Shown here one piece after another: positions 11,501 through 21,352 of a stretch of DNA of 64,000 nucleotides. Origin of the DNA: Neonectria sp. B-13 (lineage: Eukaryota; Ascomycota; Sordariomycetes; Hypocreales; Nectriaceae); contig NOKP01000034.1 in the NCBI GenBank assembly GCA_002682825.1, positions 409,154-473,153 on the forward strand, written 5' to 3'. The notes beneath the pieces were generated by a model that was not told where the DNA came from, made no database searches, and saw only the letters and a list, made by a program, of their open reading frames with translations. The stretch's first letter is position 1, and every line of letters begins with the position of its first letter. Both the position numbers and the translations under genes were made by a program.

Positions 11501-11783
11501 CTGTGCCAAGGCTCAGTCTGCTTTATGCTATGGCGAAAACAGAAACTGTAGACTGCGTGCTTCGTGCACGCACAAGTGCGGAGGCTTGTGGGTGTCACGA
11601 GGCGAGTTTTAAATATTTTACATCGATACAGGCAATGTACAATTGGAAGATGATAGTTCAAGAAGTTGTTATTTACAAAAGAAATAGCTCAAAGTCATGC
11701 ATCCCAGAATCCGCTTGTTATGTACAGTTCATATCGTCGTTGCATTAATCATGCATATCATTTCCTTTCCCAAACCGGCTTCT

Positions 11784-12072
11784 CTATGCAAAGATGGACT
11801 CGAGGACCAAGTCCAGTGATTTTGGTCGAGGCTTGGGAGGACTCTTCTCCAAATGTGCTACGTGCGACGGTGCGCTTTCTACGGTGCTGTATTGGTAGCG
11901 TCGATCAAGGCTACGGCCTTGGTTGCGGACATAGCCGCCAGCAGCCGTTGCGCCTCCGACGGCCAGAAGGACGGGAAGAACCCTGGCATTTGATTAGCAT
12001 GGGTGAAGCTATCCGAAGCGATCATGATTCTTACTTGGGACCGACCGAGATGGCGTTTGTAGCAGGGAGCAT
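11784..12072 (-). CDS. Small two-exon gene, 78-aa single-pass membrane-type protein
   Basis: Model: complement(join(11784..11982, 12035..12072)). The first exon encodes MLPATNAISVGP, and a 52-bp intron (GTAAGA donor, GCTAATC branch, CCAG acceptor) joins in phase to KVLPVLLAVGGATAAGGYVR. That Gly/Ala-rich hydrophobic stretch looks like a transmembrane segment, followed by a basic NQGRSLDRRYQYST and a Pro/Lys-rich tail. The layout (short N-terminus, one membrane helix, charged tail) is common for small mitochondrial inner-membrane proteins, but that location is inference and I do not recognise the family. Confidence 0.65.
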
Positions 12073-13708
12073 TTGGAAGTTGTGTGGAGTTGTTGGTGTG
12101 TGTGTTTATGATTGCAGGGATGACCCTTGTGCGCTGTTATCGATGTTGGCAGTTGTGATTGTGATCGTGATTGCGATTGTATGATAATGGCAGGTAGATA
12201 TTGGGAGGAAAACAAGATATTATATAATCGTCTTCGAATCCAGACTTCTCGTGATGTTGTCAAGCCTGGCTGGTGATGTCGCGTGTTTATGAGTGCCAGT
12301 GGCGTGACGATCACCATTTGATGGCCGTCATCAGAGTCAGTCCCCCCAGAACCGAAGAGCTGGCCTGATCTGACCGACCACCAGGCGCGGCAGTTCCCGA
12401 TCCCGCCCATCTGCAATCGCCACTCACTCTCACTCTCACATGATTCAGCTCTCCAGTATTAATCACGTTAATCCTACCCAACATCTGGCTATCCAATGAT
12501 GGAATGTGCTAGCCGTACCACTGCGCCACTTGTCAAAAGAAAGATACGGGTCTGATTGGATTGGCACTTATCAGTGGCATCTGGGGTCACTTTGACAGAA
12601 TGACCGGCTTCCGGGATATTCTCGCCTCGCTCACCCCCGGTCCGATCAGCACACAAAAGCGAAGCATCTAATGCTACGGTGCATCTTGAGATGTCACTTC
12701 CCCGCGTTTGACATGTCCGACTTGACTGTCAGAAAAGGTACGAGTGTGGTTGCGGTGACGTTGAATCATACGAATCCTGCATTTGTGTTTCGGCAGATGA
12801 ATCAAAGTGGCCTCATCTGAGGAGCACAGTATCCGAAGCCCACTGCGGATGTGTCCCGAAAGTGGAGCCATTCCATCACAGGTGCCCAAAACATCATGAA
12901 GAGATATGGGTTTGAACTTCTCTCGCTTCACAGCCCCGTCAATTCTTGTCTTCTCGCAGGACTGAGCAGCCTCTCCGTCCATCAGACGCCGAACTGGCTC
13001 TTTTGTTGCTCCAGCTCCAATGAATTGTTGTACGCAAGAATTTGATGAGGTGGCTACCGAATGGGGCTATTGCGAAGAGCCCGGCATGTTCAGGTAGCTT
13101 TTCGACGCCCTCGCCGAGGAAATCTCTTTCATCTTCTAACAAGGTGAAGCAGTCCAAACCCAAGAAAGATGGCCCACGTTAACAATATACACAAATCTAG
13201 AAAACAGGGATGGAGCCAGAGGCCACTACGTGATAGAGGCTAAGCAAGACATGGATGTCGTCAGTCACTGTGACTGTGCATAGATATGACAAAGCGCTGA
13301 CAGCCGGAGGAACATCGCTCCCCAAAAGAACGATAACTCATATTCCCAACGGAACTATGACCAGCAATAGCCATACCACGGTATATATGGTGCTTCTGGG
13401 TCGTTGACGCGAGGCAATTATGGTGCCAAGGCCCTAGGCGTCAAGTAACCCTGTCATATCTTTATGGAAAGCAAATGCCAGTGCTATCATCTTCGAGGAG
13501 CGGCACAAGCGGAAGAGGAAGAAGCAAACAAGCCAGCAATGTCAAGCAGATTTCGTTTCAAAAGCTTCAGAAGTAAGGCGAAGAACCAGTTGAAGGTTTC
13601 AATATATTCTCAGAGCTAGATTGGTAACCATTAGATATCATCAGAATCTGCTACAGACTTTGCTCTTAAGAGATTAACTGTAAAGTGTAGTCATCAATCT
13701 AACTACAG
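12073..13708. other. Intergenic, mostly unexplained
   Basis: No gene I can support. Short frames on the minus strand (12674-12982, 12939-13163) read partly protein-like but have no domain or splice structure. A tRNA A-box-like string near 12470-12530 (minus) lacks a B box and cloverleaf. Confidence 0.45.
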
Positions 13709-14563
13709 CTAAGGCCATGGAGCGCCCAGGGCATAGGAGGTCTTGATGAGATCGTCCCGATGAGCCGACAGCCCGTCAGCAACCATAGGCCCTCCATTGC
13801 TCTCAATACTGTTGCTCTGGCCCTTGACCTTTTGATAATAGATGCGAAGCGCAGCGCGCAAAGTCTTCAAGTCGGCTAGACTCTTGGAGTTGTTAAAGGC
13901 CAACAAAGCCGGCGCAACATCAGAACCGAGCGAGTCAGTAAGGGTACCGAGGTTGTACTGAAGGATGTCGAAGACTTGTATGGCGTTGCCCATGACAGTG
14001 ACAGTACCATACGAGACTCGTTTGTCGTAGTTTTCCTTTGACCACTCGATCCAGGTGGAGACGGCAGCATGCAAGGCCACGACGGCCTGGTTTGTCTTAT
14101 GGACTTTGGGCGTTATAGCGGCGGCATCGGGAATGGCAGTGGGGGCGGCAGCATCGCCCTGGCCTGCCGCAGCGTGAAACAGAGCCTCGGCGCCCTTCAT
14201 GCCGGTGTAGAAGACGCCCTGCTTGACGGCTTGGACGGCCGCCCACTTGGCAAAGGAGACGGCACCGTCCATGATGGCCTGACGGGCCGCGTTGGCCCCG
14301 GCCGTCGTGCCGCTGGCTGTCATGTCGAAGACGGGCACTTTAGACCCGGTCGAGGTGGTGGTTTCGTCCAAATCCGCTGCCGTGTCTGCTGCGTCCCCGG
14401 AGGCTGCACCGGCGTCTGTCGTGGCCGTGCTGACTTCTGTCCCTTCAATGATGGATGCAGATGCGTCGGCGGCCTCGCCCGCAGCGGAGATTACCTCCAC
14501 TGCCTCCGTGCTAGCAGATATGCCCTCGGCAATGGCTGGGATGAGGTCCAAAAATTCTGCCAT
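13709..14563 (-). CDS. Ala/Asp-rich helical protein, paralogue of the 16955-17878 product
   Basis: Intronless, 284 aa. N-terminal 85 residues are acidic and rich in Ala/Ser/Thr (EAVEVISAAGEAADASAS...), then comes a moderately hydrophobic helix (AKWAAVQAVKQGVFYTGM), a Pro/Ala linker, and a helical C-terminal domain holding STWIEWSKENYDKRVSYGTV and AIQVFDILQYNLGTL. The central helix and C-terminal domain clearly correspond to those of the gene at 16955-17878. No signal peptide. I know no family with an assigned function. The hydrophobic-helix-plus-helical-bundle layout could suit membrane association, but that is a guess. Confidence 0.8.
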   Translation of the reverse strand: MAEFLDLIPAIAEGISASTEAVEVISAAGEAADASASIIEGTEVSTATTDAGAASGDAADTAADLDETTTSTGSKVPVFDMTASGTTAGANAARQAIMDGAVSFAKWAAVQAVKQGVFYTGMKGAEALFHAAAGQGDAAAPTAIPDAAAITPKVHKTNQAVVALHAAVSTWIEWSKENYDKRVSYGTVTVMGNAIQVFDILQYNLGTLTDSLGSDVAPALLAFNNSKSLADLKTLRAALRIYYQKVKGQSNSIESNGGPMVADGLSAHRDDLIKTSYALGAPWP

Positions 14564-15799
14564 ATTGGAGACAAGTTGACACTGGTATCAAAGTTAGCGA
14601 GTGATAGGAGAAGGGGGAGTTTCAAATCCTCACCTGCTGAAGGTTTGCAAGGTTTATGTAATGGTTTGGTCAAGAATAGAGACGAACTGCGGTGTATGTG
14701 TAATTGTCGCCTTGGGCTGCCAACGAGTCGCTTTTAAAAAAAGAGAAAAAAGGACACATCATGGACACCTGCGATACGACCATGACAAAGACTTTTGCTT
14801 TGGAGGGTTAAGCCTAGATGAGCTTCCCTTCGAAACCTAGAACTCTGGAATCTCATCTAACTATTGGAATCCTCCTCATCGCAACCGGCTTACACACCAC
14901 TTCTAGAGTCACCACTTCTAGAGTCTAGACCACGCGGACAGCTCCAGACCATCCATAGAACACGCGCTGCGGCCTATCAATGGCGACACTGGCACCGCCT
15001 CAATGCGAAGTCTTCCGATTATCATCCAATGGTCGAATTTGAATGACGCTTCGGGTTTGAGAGCGGGCACTACTGAGGATACGAAAGAGTTGCCGCCAAC
15101 ATGCCTAATTCGAAGCGGATAAGCGCATGCGTAAACTCAGCTATGTCTTAGAACGCCGTTCGTCCCGACTCACCTCAAAGCCACATTCAATAGTGTAGAT
15201 TAAGTCTTCTCTACCCTTTGGGCTTAGTGCATAGTGACTGCGCTGTGGCGCGGTCTCGGAGCTTCCATCCCCTCATCTTAGTCGAGCGTGCAGGGGTCCT
15301 AGTTGTTCGCAATGGGGTTCATGCAGGTGGAGCGGCATTCACTATTGCTCGCTAGGCGTTCCAGACAAGACACCGCAGGTTCTGCCAAAGCCGAGATCTC
15401 CAGTGTTGCGTAGTATTGTATGTATGAGCGTCTGTTTATGGCTTAGGATGTGGCTCAAAGTCATACGATATTGTCATGACCACTGCAAACCTGAGACTGG
15501 CAGGAATCCAGGCGCTTCTAGTACTAGACATCAGTCTCGAGTACGCTTGCCGACTTACATATGCCTGCCGGATGGCATCAGCTTCTACTGAAACCATTGT
15601 AGTCCATTTAGTTTGGCATAGCGAGAATGAAATGCATAAAAGGAGAGGCTTATACTACTGATCAGCTGCGTCCTCTCCACCGGACACAGCTCAAAACAAC
15701 CAAGTTCTCGAATGCACTGGACGACTCTTGTCTTCCTCACCGACTGTTGCAAAGAAAAAATCCATTCATAGTCTCAGTTCCAACAACGCGACTAACACC
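14564..15799. other. Intergenic between two members of the paralogue cluster
   Basis: No convincing gene. It contains a tandem duplication of the 15-bp unit ACCACTTCTAGAGTC at 14896-14925. Its left end holds the promoter of the minus-strand gene ending at 14563, and its right end that of the gene starting at 15800. Confidence 0.5.
14896..14925. repeat. 15-bp tandem duplication
   Basis: Two adjacent perfect copies of ACCACTTCTAGAGTC in intergenic DNA. Confidence 0.85.
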
Positions 15800-16294
15800 A
15801 TGTCTTTGACTACCATCATCGAAGAGTACATGGATGACGAAGGGCTGCAGAACCAGAGCTTAGCCAAGTACCTCCCAGGCGCCGCGGGGGACATCGACTT
15901 ACCCGAGGATCCTGAGCTTCCTGACATTGATATCGGTGGAGAGGAACCCGCAGCGGAATCGGGCGATGCGCTTCCCGACATCAACATTGGAGACACGACC
16001 AAGGGGAAAGGCCCCAAGCTGGAAAGCGCCCACAAATTGCCACCCAAAGTCTCCGACGCCCTTGGCAAGCTCAACACGGCCATAAACAACGTCAATGAGA
16101 CGGTCAACGAGGTCGGCCCTGGCTTGTACCAAGTTGAGGGCTGGTGGCCCCAGGTGCGCAAGCTGATTGTGCAGAGGGACTACGCCAACGCGAGTTTTCG
16201 GATCAAGGAATTCTTGTCCACCTTTGATGCGAATTATGATGACCAGCAGAGGCTTATCGAGAGCTTGGAAGGGTTGGCAAAGTGCTTGAAATAG
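15800..16294 (+). CDS. Small acidic protein of the paralogue cluster, unknown
   Basis: Intronless, 164 aa, starting at the first ATG (MSLTTIIEEYMDDEG); the frame upstream has no other ATG. The first 75 residues are strongly acidic with a repeated pattern (LPDIDIG at about 45-51, LPDINIG at about 62-68). The C-terminal half is helical (VSDALGKLNTAINNVNETVN), then GLYQVEGWWPQVRKLIVQRD and FRIKEFLSTFDANYDDQQ. No signal peptide or membrane segment. I do not recognise the family. Its position between the two paralogous Ala/Asp-rich genes suggests a functional link, which is inference. Confidence 0.7.
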   Translation: MSLTTIIEEYMDDEGLQNQSLAKYLPGAAGDIDLPEDPELPDIDIGGEEPAAESGDALPDINIGDTTKGKGPKLESAHKLPPKVSDALGKLNTAINNVNETVNEVGPGLYQVEGWWPQVRKLIVQRDYANASFRIKEFLSTFDANYDDQQRLIESLEGLAKCLK

Positions 16295-16954
16295 AGGTGT
16301 CGGGAGGCTCGACACGGTTGATGTCCAAGGATCATGGTGCTACTAGTTTAAACCACACACTCGCGCTCTGCTCGTTTAGACTACACGCTCTCTACTAGTT
16401 ACGACCATACCTCCTCTATACAAGGACAACATACTCTCTCTGCTTAATTCGACTGCATTTGTTTTGCGTCTTACACTACAGATTCTCTGCTCTTCGACTC
16501 TACACGCTCTCTACTCGTTAGAACCACACTGTCTGTCCTCCTAAGACAACACTCTCTCTTCTCGCTTCGACGACCGTCTCTGTCCTCGTGAGCATGCACC
16601 ACGATACGTACCAAGTAAGCCTGTACATTTCTAATGAAAGCCACCAAGAGCGCCATGAGTAGTACTAGCTGGATCGAGAACGCTCTAAGAGGGTCAGGCG
16701 CCGAAGGTTTGAGTCAACAGACTTGAGTCTGTTGGGGAAGACAACAGATTGCTCCGCCATCCCCGTCTTGTGTTTTGCCACCCTGGTCAAGAGTGAGAGA
16801 AATTGACTATAAAACCCTATCCCATTCCACTGAAAACGAGTGGAACGGCACACATATCATCTCGAACAAACTCTTTACTCCCCCGTCTTTGCATCCTCAC
16901 CTGCAACACGAGTCCATCTCTATATCCACACAAACACGTTTTTACCCTGATAAG
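16295..16954. promoter_or_regulatory. Upstream region with imperfect direct repeat and TATA box
   Basis: A pyrimidine-rich stretch holds two imperfect copies of a roughly 65-bp unit at 16381-16450 and 16500-16565, both starting CTACACGCTCTCTACT. A TATAAAA box at 16808-16814 lies 141 bp before the ATG at 16955, a normal distance for a fungal gene with a leader. Confidence 0.55.
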
Positions 16955-17878
16955 ATGGCTGAAGTGCTTGAGGGCTTTGGTGAGATCTTTGAAGGTGCTG
17001 GCGCCGACGCTGGCGACGCAGCGGCCGACGCTGGTGACGCCGGAGCCGACGTTGGTGAAGCTGGAGCCGATGTCGGCTCCGCCAGCGATGTCATCGACAG
17101 TGTCATCGTCGACGGGGCCGACGAGAGTGCGGCTGACGGAGCCACCATCGACCAAGAGGTGCAAGACGGCATGACGGAGAGCCAGAACGACATGAAAGAC
17201 GTGCTGACTAAGATGGAAGACGGCGACCCGGACGCGGGTGCCGAAGCCCAAGAGCTTGAGAGCAAGTGGGCTAAGAAGTTCACTGACGTGTGGGCCGGGG
17301 CCAAGACCTTTGGCAGCTTCGTGGGCGTGGAACTTGCCAAGGGGGCTTTGTTCACGGCCGGCATGCAGATCATCCAGAACCTTTTGGCGAAGCAAGCCGG
17401 AGGAGCGGCCGGAGGTGCCGGAGCCGGAGCCGGAGCCGGAACCACCGGAACCACCGCGGCCCCACCCGATGCCCGGGTCACCATGATCCAAACCATCAAC
17501 AAGGCCAGCCAGATACTCCAGGCCGCCCTGGACAGCTGGACTAAATGGCAAGCCGCCCACTACAGCGACCGCGCGTCCTACGGCACCGTCAACGCCGGCG
17601 GGTTCCCCATCCAGCTCTTCGAGGCCCTCCAAAGCTCCATCTCGACCCTCGGCCAGCAGCGCGACCAGATGGTGCCATTGGTCAACGCGGTCAAGCAGAC
17701 TCAGACTCTTGAGGCTGTCCAGGCACTCTTGACGGCCGACATCGCCTATGCCAACGCCGTCGTCAGCCTGAGCAACGAGATCAACGCCAACATGGCGGCC
17801 ATGATTCAGGGCGGCTTGCCGGATCAGTCGGCCCAGGTTCAAGCTGCTTATTCGATGCTTGTCGCCGCGAACCCGTGA
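16955..17878 (+). CDS. Ala/Asp/Gly-rich helical protein, paralogue of the 13709-14563 product
   Basis: Intronless, 307 aa, starting at MAEVLEGFGEIFEGAG. The N-terminus (to about 90) is an acidic Ala/Asp/Gly repeat (variants of ADAGDAGADVG), then come an acidic helix, a hydrophobic helix (FVGVELAKGALFTAGMQII), a Gly/Ala linker (GGAAGGAGAGAGAGTTG) and a helical C-terminal domain with DSWTKWQAAHYSDRASYGTV and PIQLFEALQSSISTL. These blocks match the gene at 13709-14563 in the same order, so the two are paralogues. The acidic repeat is mirrored by long shadow frames on the other strand. Function unknown. Confidence 0.82.
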   Translation: MAEVLEGFGEIFEGAGADAGDAAADAGDAGADVGEAGADVGSASDVIDSVIVDGADESAADGATIDQEVQDGMTESQNDMKDVLTKMEDGDPDAGAEAQELESKWAKKFTDVWAGAKTFGSFVGVELAKGALFTAGMQIIQNLLAKQAGGAAGGAGAGAGAGTTGTTAAPPDARVTMIQTINKASQILQAALDSWTKWQAAHYSDRASYGTVNAGGFPIQLFEALQSSISTLGQQRDQMVPLVNAVKQTQTLEAVQALLTADIAYANAVVSLSNEINANMAAMIQGGLPDQSAQVQAAYSMLVAANP

Positions 17879-18799
17879 TTCGGTCTATGACAATCAAATG
17901 GTTCCCGCCGCTTTGGGTGACTTGATGGATGGCGAGGATCTATAACTATGGGGGGTTTGGCGGAGAGTTGTGCGAGATGAACTTTATAGGTTGACAAGTA
18001 GCCAAGAACGGAGGAATGTAGTTGGAGTAGAAGTTGGTACTTGTTGTATTTCACGAAGACGCCAAACTTCACCCCTGGTCTCCAACTGTTATCAGACACA
18101 GTCGCCTTCAGGGAAGCATGTTCATTAGTGACATTTCGATGATATCACTGTTTAAAATGTCGTTCCTACGTCAATGAAGACTGCCTCATTGTTTTCTATA
18201 GTTTCTCTAAATGCGGATGCCTCCAGGTTGTGAACCAAGTTGCCGCGCTCTAAGTCGGTGATATGTAGGGTAAGGTAGGCCCTCTTGCATAACTGAGGTG
18301 AACCCCCATTAGGGAACTCAGCTATCGTTGGCTTTGGCTATTAGGACTGCTGTACCAACGTGACACTGACCTGTTACGGCTGATCCTGACTGTATTAGGG
18401 TGGTTAGCTTTGATACAGATGGAGGGTTAGTGTTATGCAGCTGCCTCTAGAAAGATGCTAATGAAAAACCTTGCGCAACTTTTAATGCTTAGACAAAGAA
18501 TAACAGTTTTCACTTAGGGTAAGTGTGGCTAAGTGCTTATGTTAGATAAGAGACTAAAAATCTTAGGGTATAGTATAATAGGCTTAATACCTGAGCCTAA
18601 AGCAATAATACAAGTTTCTACTACTGGATTAGAGTACAAGCTTTACTGCCCCAATTAGCTAGAAAAGCTGGATCTTAGAAAATACTAAAATCTCATAGAA
18701 TAAAAGCCTAGCCTCTGCACTTTCTAGGTTATCTTTTCATATTCTATCTGACCTTTTTGGCTTTTCTCATCTGGAGATTGAACCAACCGGCCCTATGAA
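17879..18799. other. AT-rich, RIP-like debris
   Basis: No gene seen. From about 18290 to 18760 the sequence is rich in TTAG/CTAA-type strings and short A/T runs, the look of old repeats altered by repeat-induced point mutation. No terminal repeats or transposase frame could be read. Confidence 0.5.
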
Positions 18800-18949
18800 T
18801 CATGATTCTGCTGCTCTTGCCTGCTTTTTTTGTTTGATCATGGCCTTGCTCCTTGTCTCAACGCCTTGGTGCATGTAGTCCGCCAGCGCCAGCGTCGATC
18901 TTTGCAAATGGCTGTGAACTAGGGGTGTCTGGGGTATTGTTTCTAGCAT
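18800..18949 (-). CDS. Possible 49-aa ORF, unknown
   Basis: A short minus-strand frame from an ATG at 18949 reads STLALADYMHQGVETRSKAM followed by a basic tail (IKQKKQARAAES). Alternatively an acceptor (GTTCACAG) just inside could make it a final exon. Weak evidence; listed because the flanking 1.5 kb has nothing better. Confidence 0.22.
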   Translation of the reverse strand: MLETIPQTPLVHSHLQRSTLALADYMHQGVETRSKAMIKQKKQARAAES

Positions 18950-19409
18950 CGTGTCTGGGGAGTGGTGGGCGTGATGAGTATTATGTGGTCTTTGTTTTAC
19001 TTTGTTTGTTTCCTGGCTTTTCCTATATCGAATCAAGAGTTTGAAGTTTGTTAATTAAACATCCCGTCGTTGGAAGGTGGGGGTCTAAACTCTGTAGACT
19101 TCCCGCATGTCAGTGTGTGAAGTGATACTCAAGACTCAAACTTGGTCACCCATGTCTAACGCATTCCTGCGGTCTACTATAGAGCACCATGTTGATCTAG
19201 GTTCGAAGCATCTAGCTAGGGTTGATCGGAACCACGGTACGGATCCGGGCCTAGGCAGGGCTGACTTTTCCTTATCGCATCTATTTGTCTGACCCTGTTC
19301 TGGTCTAAACTAAGCCAAGCCTGCACCATCCAGGAGCAATCTCGGGGGGTTGCGTTGCTTCGTTGTTGACAGGCGTCTTTCGTATTCTTTTATAATGAGT
19401 AGTCTGTTT
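18950..19409. other. Intergenic, no gene seen
   Basis: No open frame with recognisable content. A B-box-like GGTTCGAAGC at about 19200 is not part of a tRNA fold that I can build. Confidence 0.45.
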
Positions 19410-20531
19410 CTACCAATCCGGAATGCCCTGAAAGGGGGAGTGCTCCCCATCCTTAACAAAATGCGTTCCAGCGAACAGCTCAGGATTATACTGGTACGAT
19501 TCATCCCCAGTGATGCTACCCGTCTTGGCATGGGAAAGCCAAATTGGGTCGTCCACGTCCAACCCATACCCATAGTTCTTCCAGCTGGTAAGCACCACCA
19601 TGGAGCTGCCATCGCATAGATCACAGGACGATACCGCGACTGCGGTACAGCAATGATCGCATACATACTTGTTTTTGTCTCTGTGCAGGGTTGCATCGCC
19701 TCTCCGACGCCCACGGTTGCATCGGGTTCCGTGGTTCCAAAGACAGTTGTGCTCAAATCGTGTCGTGAGGTCCGCGCTTGGCTCAAACCCTCTAAGAATG
19801 TACTGTATGTCGTCCCATCTGTAGTGCTGACAGAGATCCATCAAGTGGCGGTTATTCTCTAGAATCTCCTTCAAAAGGGGCACCATGACAGACGAATCAC
19901 CCTGCGGGACACGTGGTATAAGGAAGAGCCCTGTTTTCACAAAGAACTGGTCGTGAATAACCCTGCAGTGTACCGTCACTTTCACTTTGGCATTTAATCT
20001 TGTCACGTAGTCCTTTTCCAAGTCCACGACGCTTGCATCATAGATTCCGTTCTTGTGCCGGTGACTCCTCAGAATGGCAGCGACCATGTCGAATCGTAAT
20101 GGCAGCAGGTCCCCGAAGGCTTCCATTCTCTCAGTTTTGTAATTCAAACACGCGCGTTCTCCTTCAGACTTGGACGGTTCCTCTCCTGGGTTAAATCGTG
20201 GAAGGTGGAAGTACTGACACACAGGGCACATAATCTCGTGCATCAGATATCCGTCGCGCTCGAGGCGTTGCAGAAGCAGAAATTTGTCCCCAGGACGTAG
20301 TTTCAGGATATCTCGACCAACATTGAAGAGGGCTAGACGACACGAGAGAGATAAAGCGGCAGAGTCGACGTTGCTGAGGTACCGGCAGATCTGCGAGATG
20401 AGCTGAGGTTGGAACAATTTTTGAACATTATCAATGTTTGTAGATAGACAACGTCTTCTTCTTCCTTGCACTAGCTTCTCCCTTAGCCTACAGAGATTCT
20501 TGATGGCCGATGCAGCCCAAGGAGCTGACAT
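19410..20531 (-). CDS. F-box-type protein with Cys-rich region, unknown
   Basis: Intronless, 373 aa, starting MSAPWAASAIKNLCRLREKL. Residues about 40-75 (FQPQLISQICRYLSNVDSAA, then LSLSCRLALFNVG) form an F-box-like motif near the N-terminus, as in many fungal proteins. Cysteine pairs follow (MCPVCQYFHLP; KYVCDHCCTAVAVSSCDLC) that could bind a metal. The C-terminus is HFVKDGEHSPFQGIPDW. Such proteins are assumed to be SCF substrate adaptors but are uncharacterised. Frame intact. Confidence 0.75.
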   Translation of the reverse strand: MSAPWAASAIKNLCRLREKLVQGRRRRCLSTNIDNVQKLFQPQLISQICRYLSNVDSAALSLSCRLALFNVGRDILKLRPGDKFLLLQRLERDGYLMHEIMCPVCQYFHLPRFNPGEEPSKSEGERACLNYKTERMEAFGDLLPLRFDMVAAILRSHRHKNGIYDASVVDLEKDYVTRLNAKVKVTVHCRVIHDQFFVKTGLFLIPRVPQGDSSVMVPLLKEILENNRHLMDLCQHYRWDDIQYILRGFEPSADLTTRFEHNCLWNHGTRCNRGRRRGDATLHRDKNKYVCDHCCTAVAVSSCDLCDGSSMVVLTSWKNYGYGLDVDDPIWLSHAKTGSITGDESYQYNPELFAGTHFVKDGEHSPFQGIPDW

Positions 20532-21352
20532 GATGAGACCCGAAGGAAGCGATGAGATGAGATGACGCCCTTATCGAGAAATCTATCAGGAAGAGAAACG
20601 TTTCTTAAGAGGATGACCACTGATCTCGAGGGATGCATAGGGTTTATATATTCAATGAAGCACCTCTTTGTCTACAGGAAGAGTTTGCATCTAAACATAC
20701 AGATAAAGGTTTTCTTTTCGTCTTGTCAAGGTTTGTCGTCATTATGGAATGTGTATGCTTAGAGTTTTGGGTGGAGGATTCGCCAACTTTAATAATTCGG
20801 GACGTGGGGCAAACCCAGTCAGTGCCGTCAGATCGCTTAGTGATGAGCTGCTAGATGATAATGATGGAGAGCGAGCGTCTCATTTGAATCAAGGAAATGC
20901 GGCCTGGTCTCAAGAAATGAAAGTCGATGCGGGGGGTGAACGCGCAACAGGCAAAGGGTCTTGAATGACCAGAAATGAAACAGACATCATCTGTAAGAGA
21001 TTGAGACAAGTATTGCGACAAGTTCATATACCAGACTTGTCTGCGCCTACTTTGGGTTCGCCAGGGCCAGAAGCTGCCAGGTCAGGTTTATATTAGCCGA
21101 GTGACATACATAGAAGACGTCAAGTATTAAGTCTTCATGAAACAAAAGTAAAGGGCAATATCGACTATAACATGGGTTCATGAATTGGACATAAAAGTTA
21201 GAGGGATCTAGGCAGGTTGTAAAGACAGTCTCAAGGTTTAACATTGATATGGGCCATATTAATGTGAACTAAGTTACTAGGAAACCTTTTCTCAATTTTG
21301 TAGTTAAAAAGAAGGAAAGAAAAAAATATGAACCAATTCAATACTCAAAACA
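20532..21352. other. Intergenic, no gene seen
   Basis: Two overlapping plus-strand frames (20562-20964) have no domains. The left part is presumably the promoter of the minus-strand F-box-type gene. Confidence 0.5.

Noticed and set aside
12470..12530. tRNA-like sequence on the minus strand (TGGCGCAGTGGTA A-box-like string)
   Set aside because: No B box (GGTTCRA) at the right distance and no cloverleaf could be folded; perhaps an old tRNA fragment at most.
16817..17842. 341-codon minus-strand frame opposite the Ala/Asp-rich gene
   Set aside because: Shadow of the plus-strand gene caused by its GC-rich third positions and low-complexity GAC/GCC repeats; no domain and no start context.
18290..18760. 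Intact transposon
   Set aside because: The stretch is AT-rich and repeat-like in texture but I found no terminal repeats, target-site duplication or transposase/reverse-transcriptase motif.
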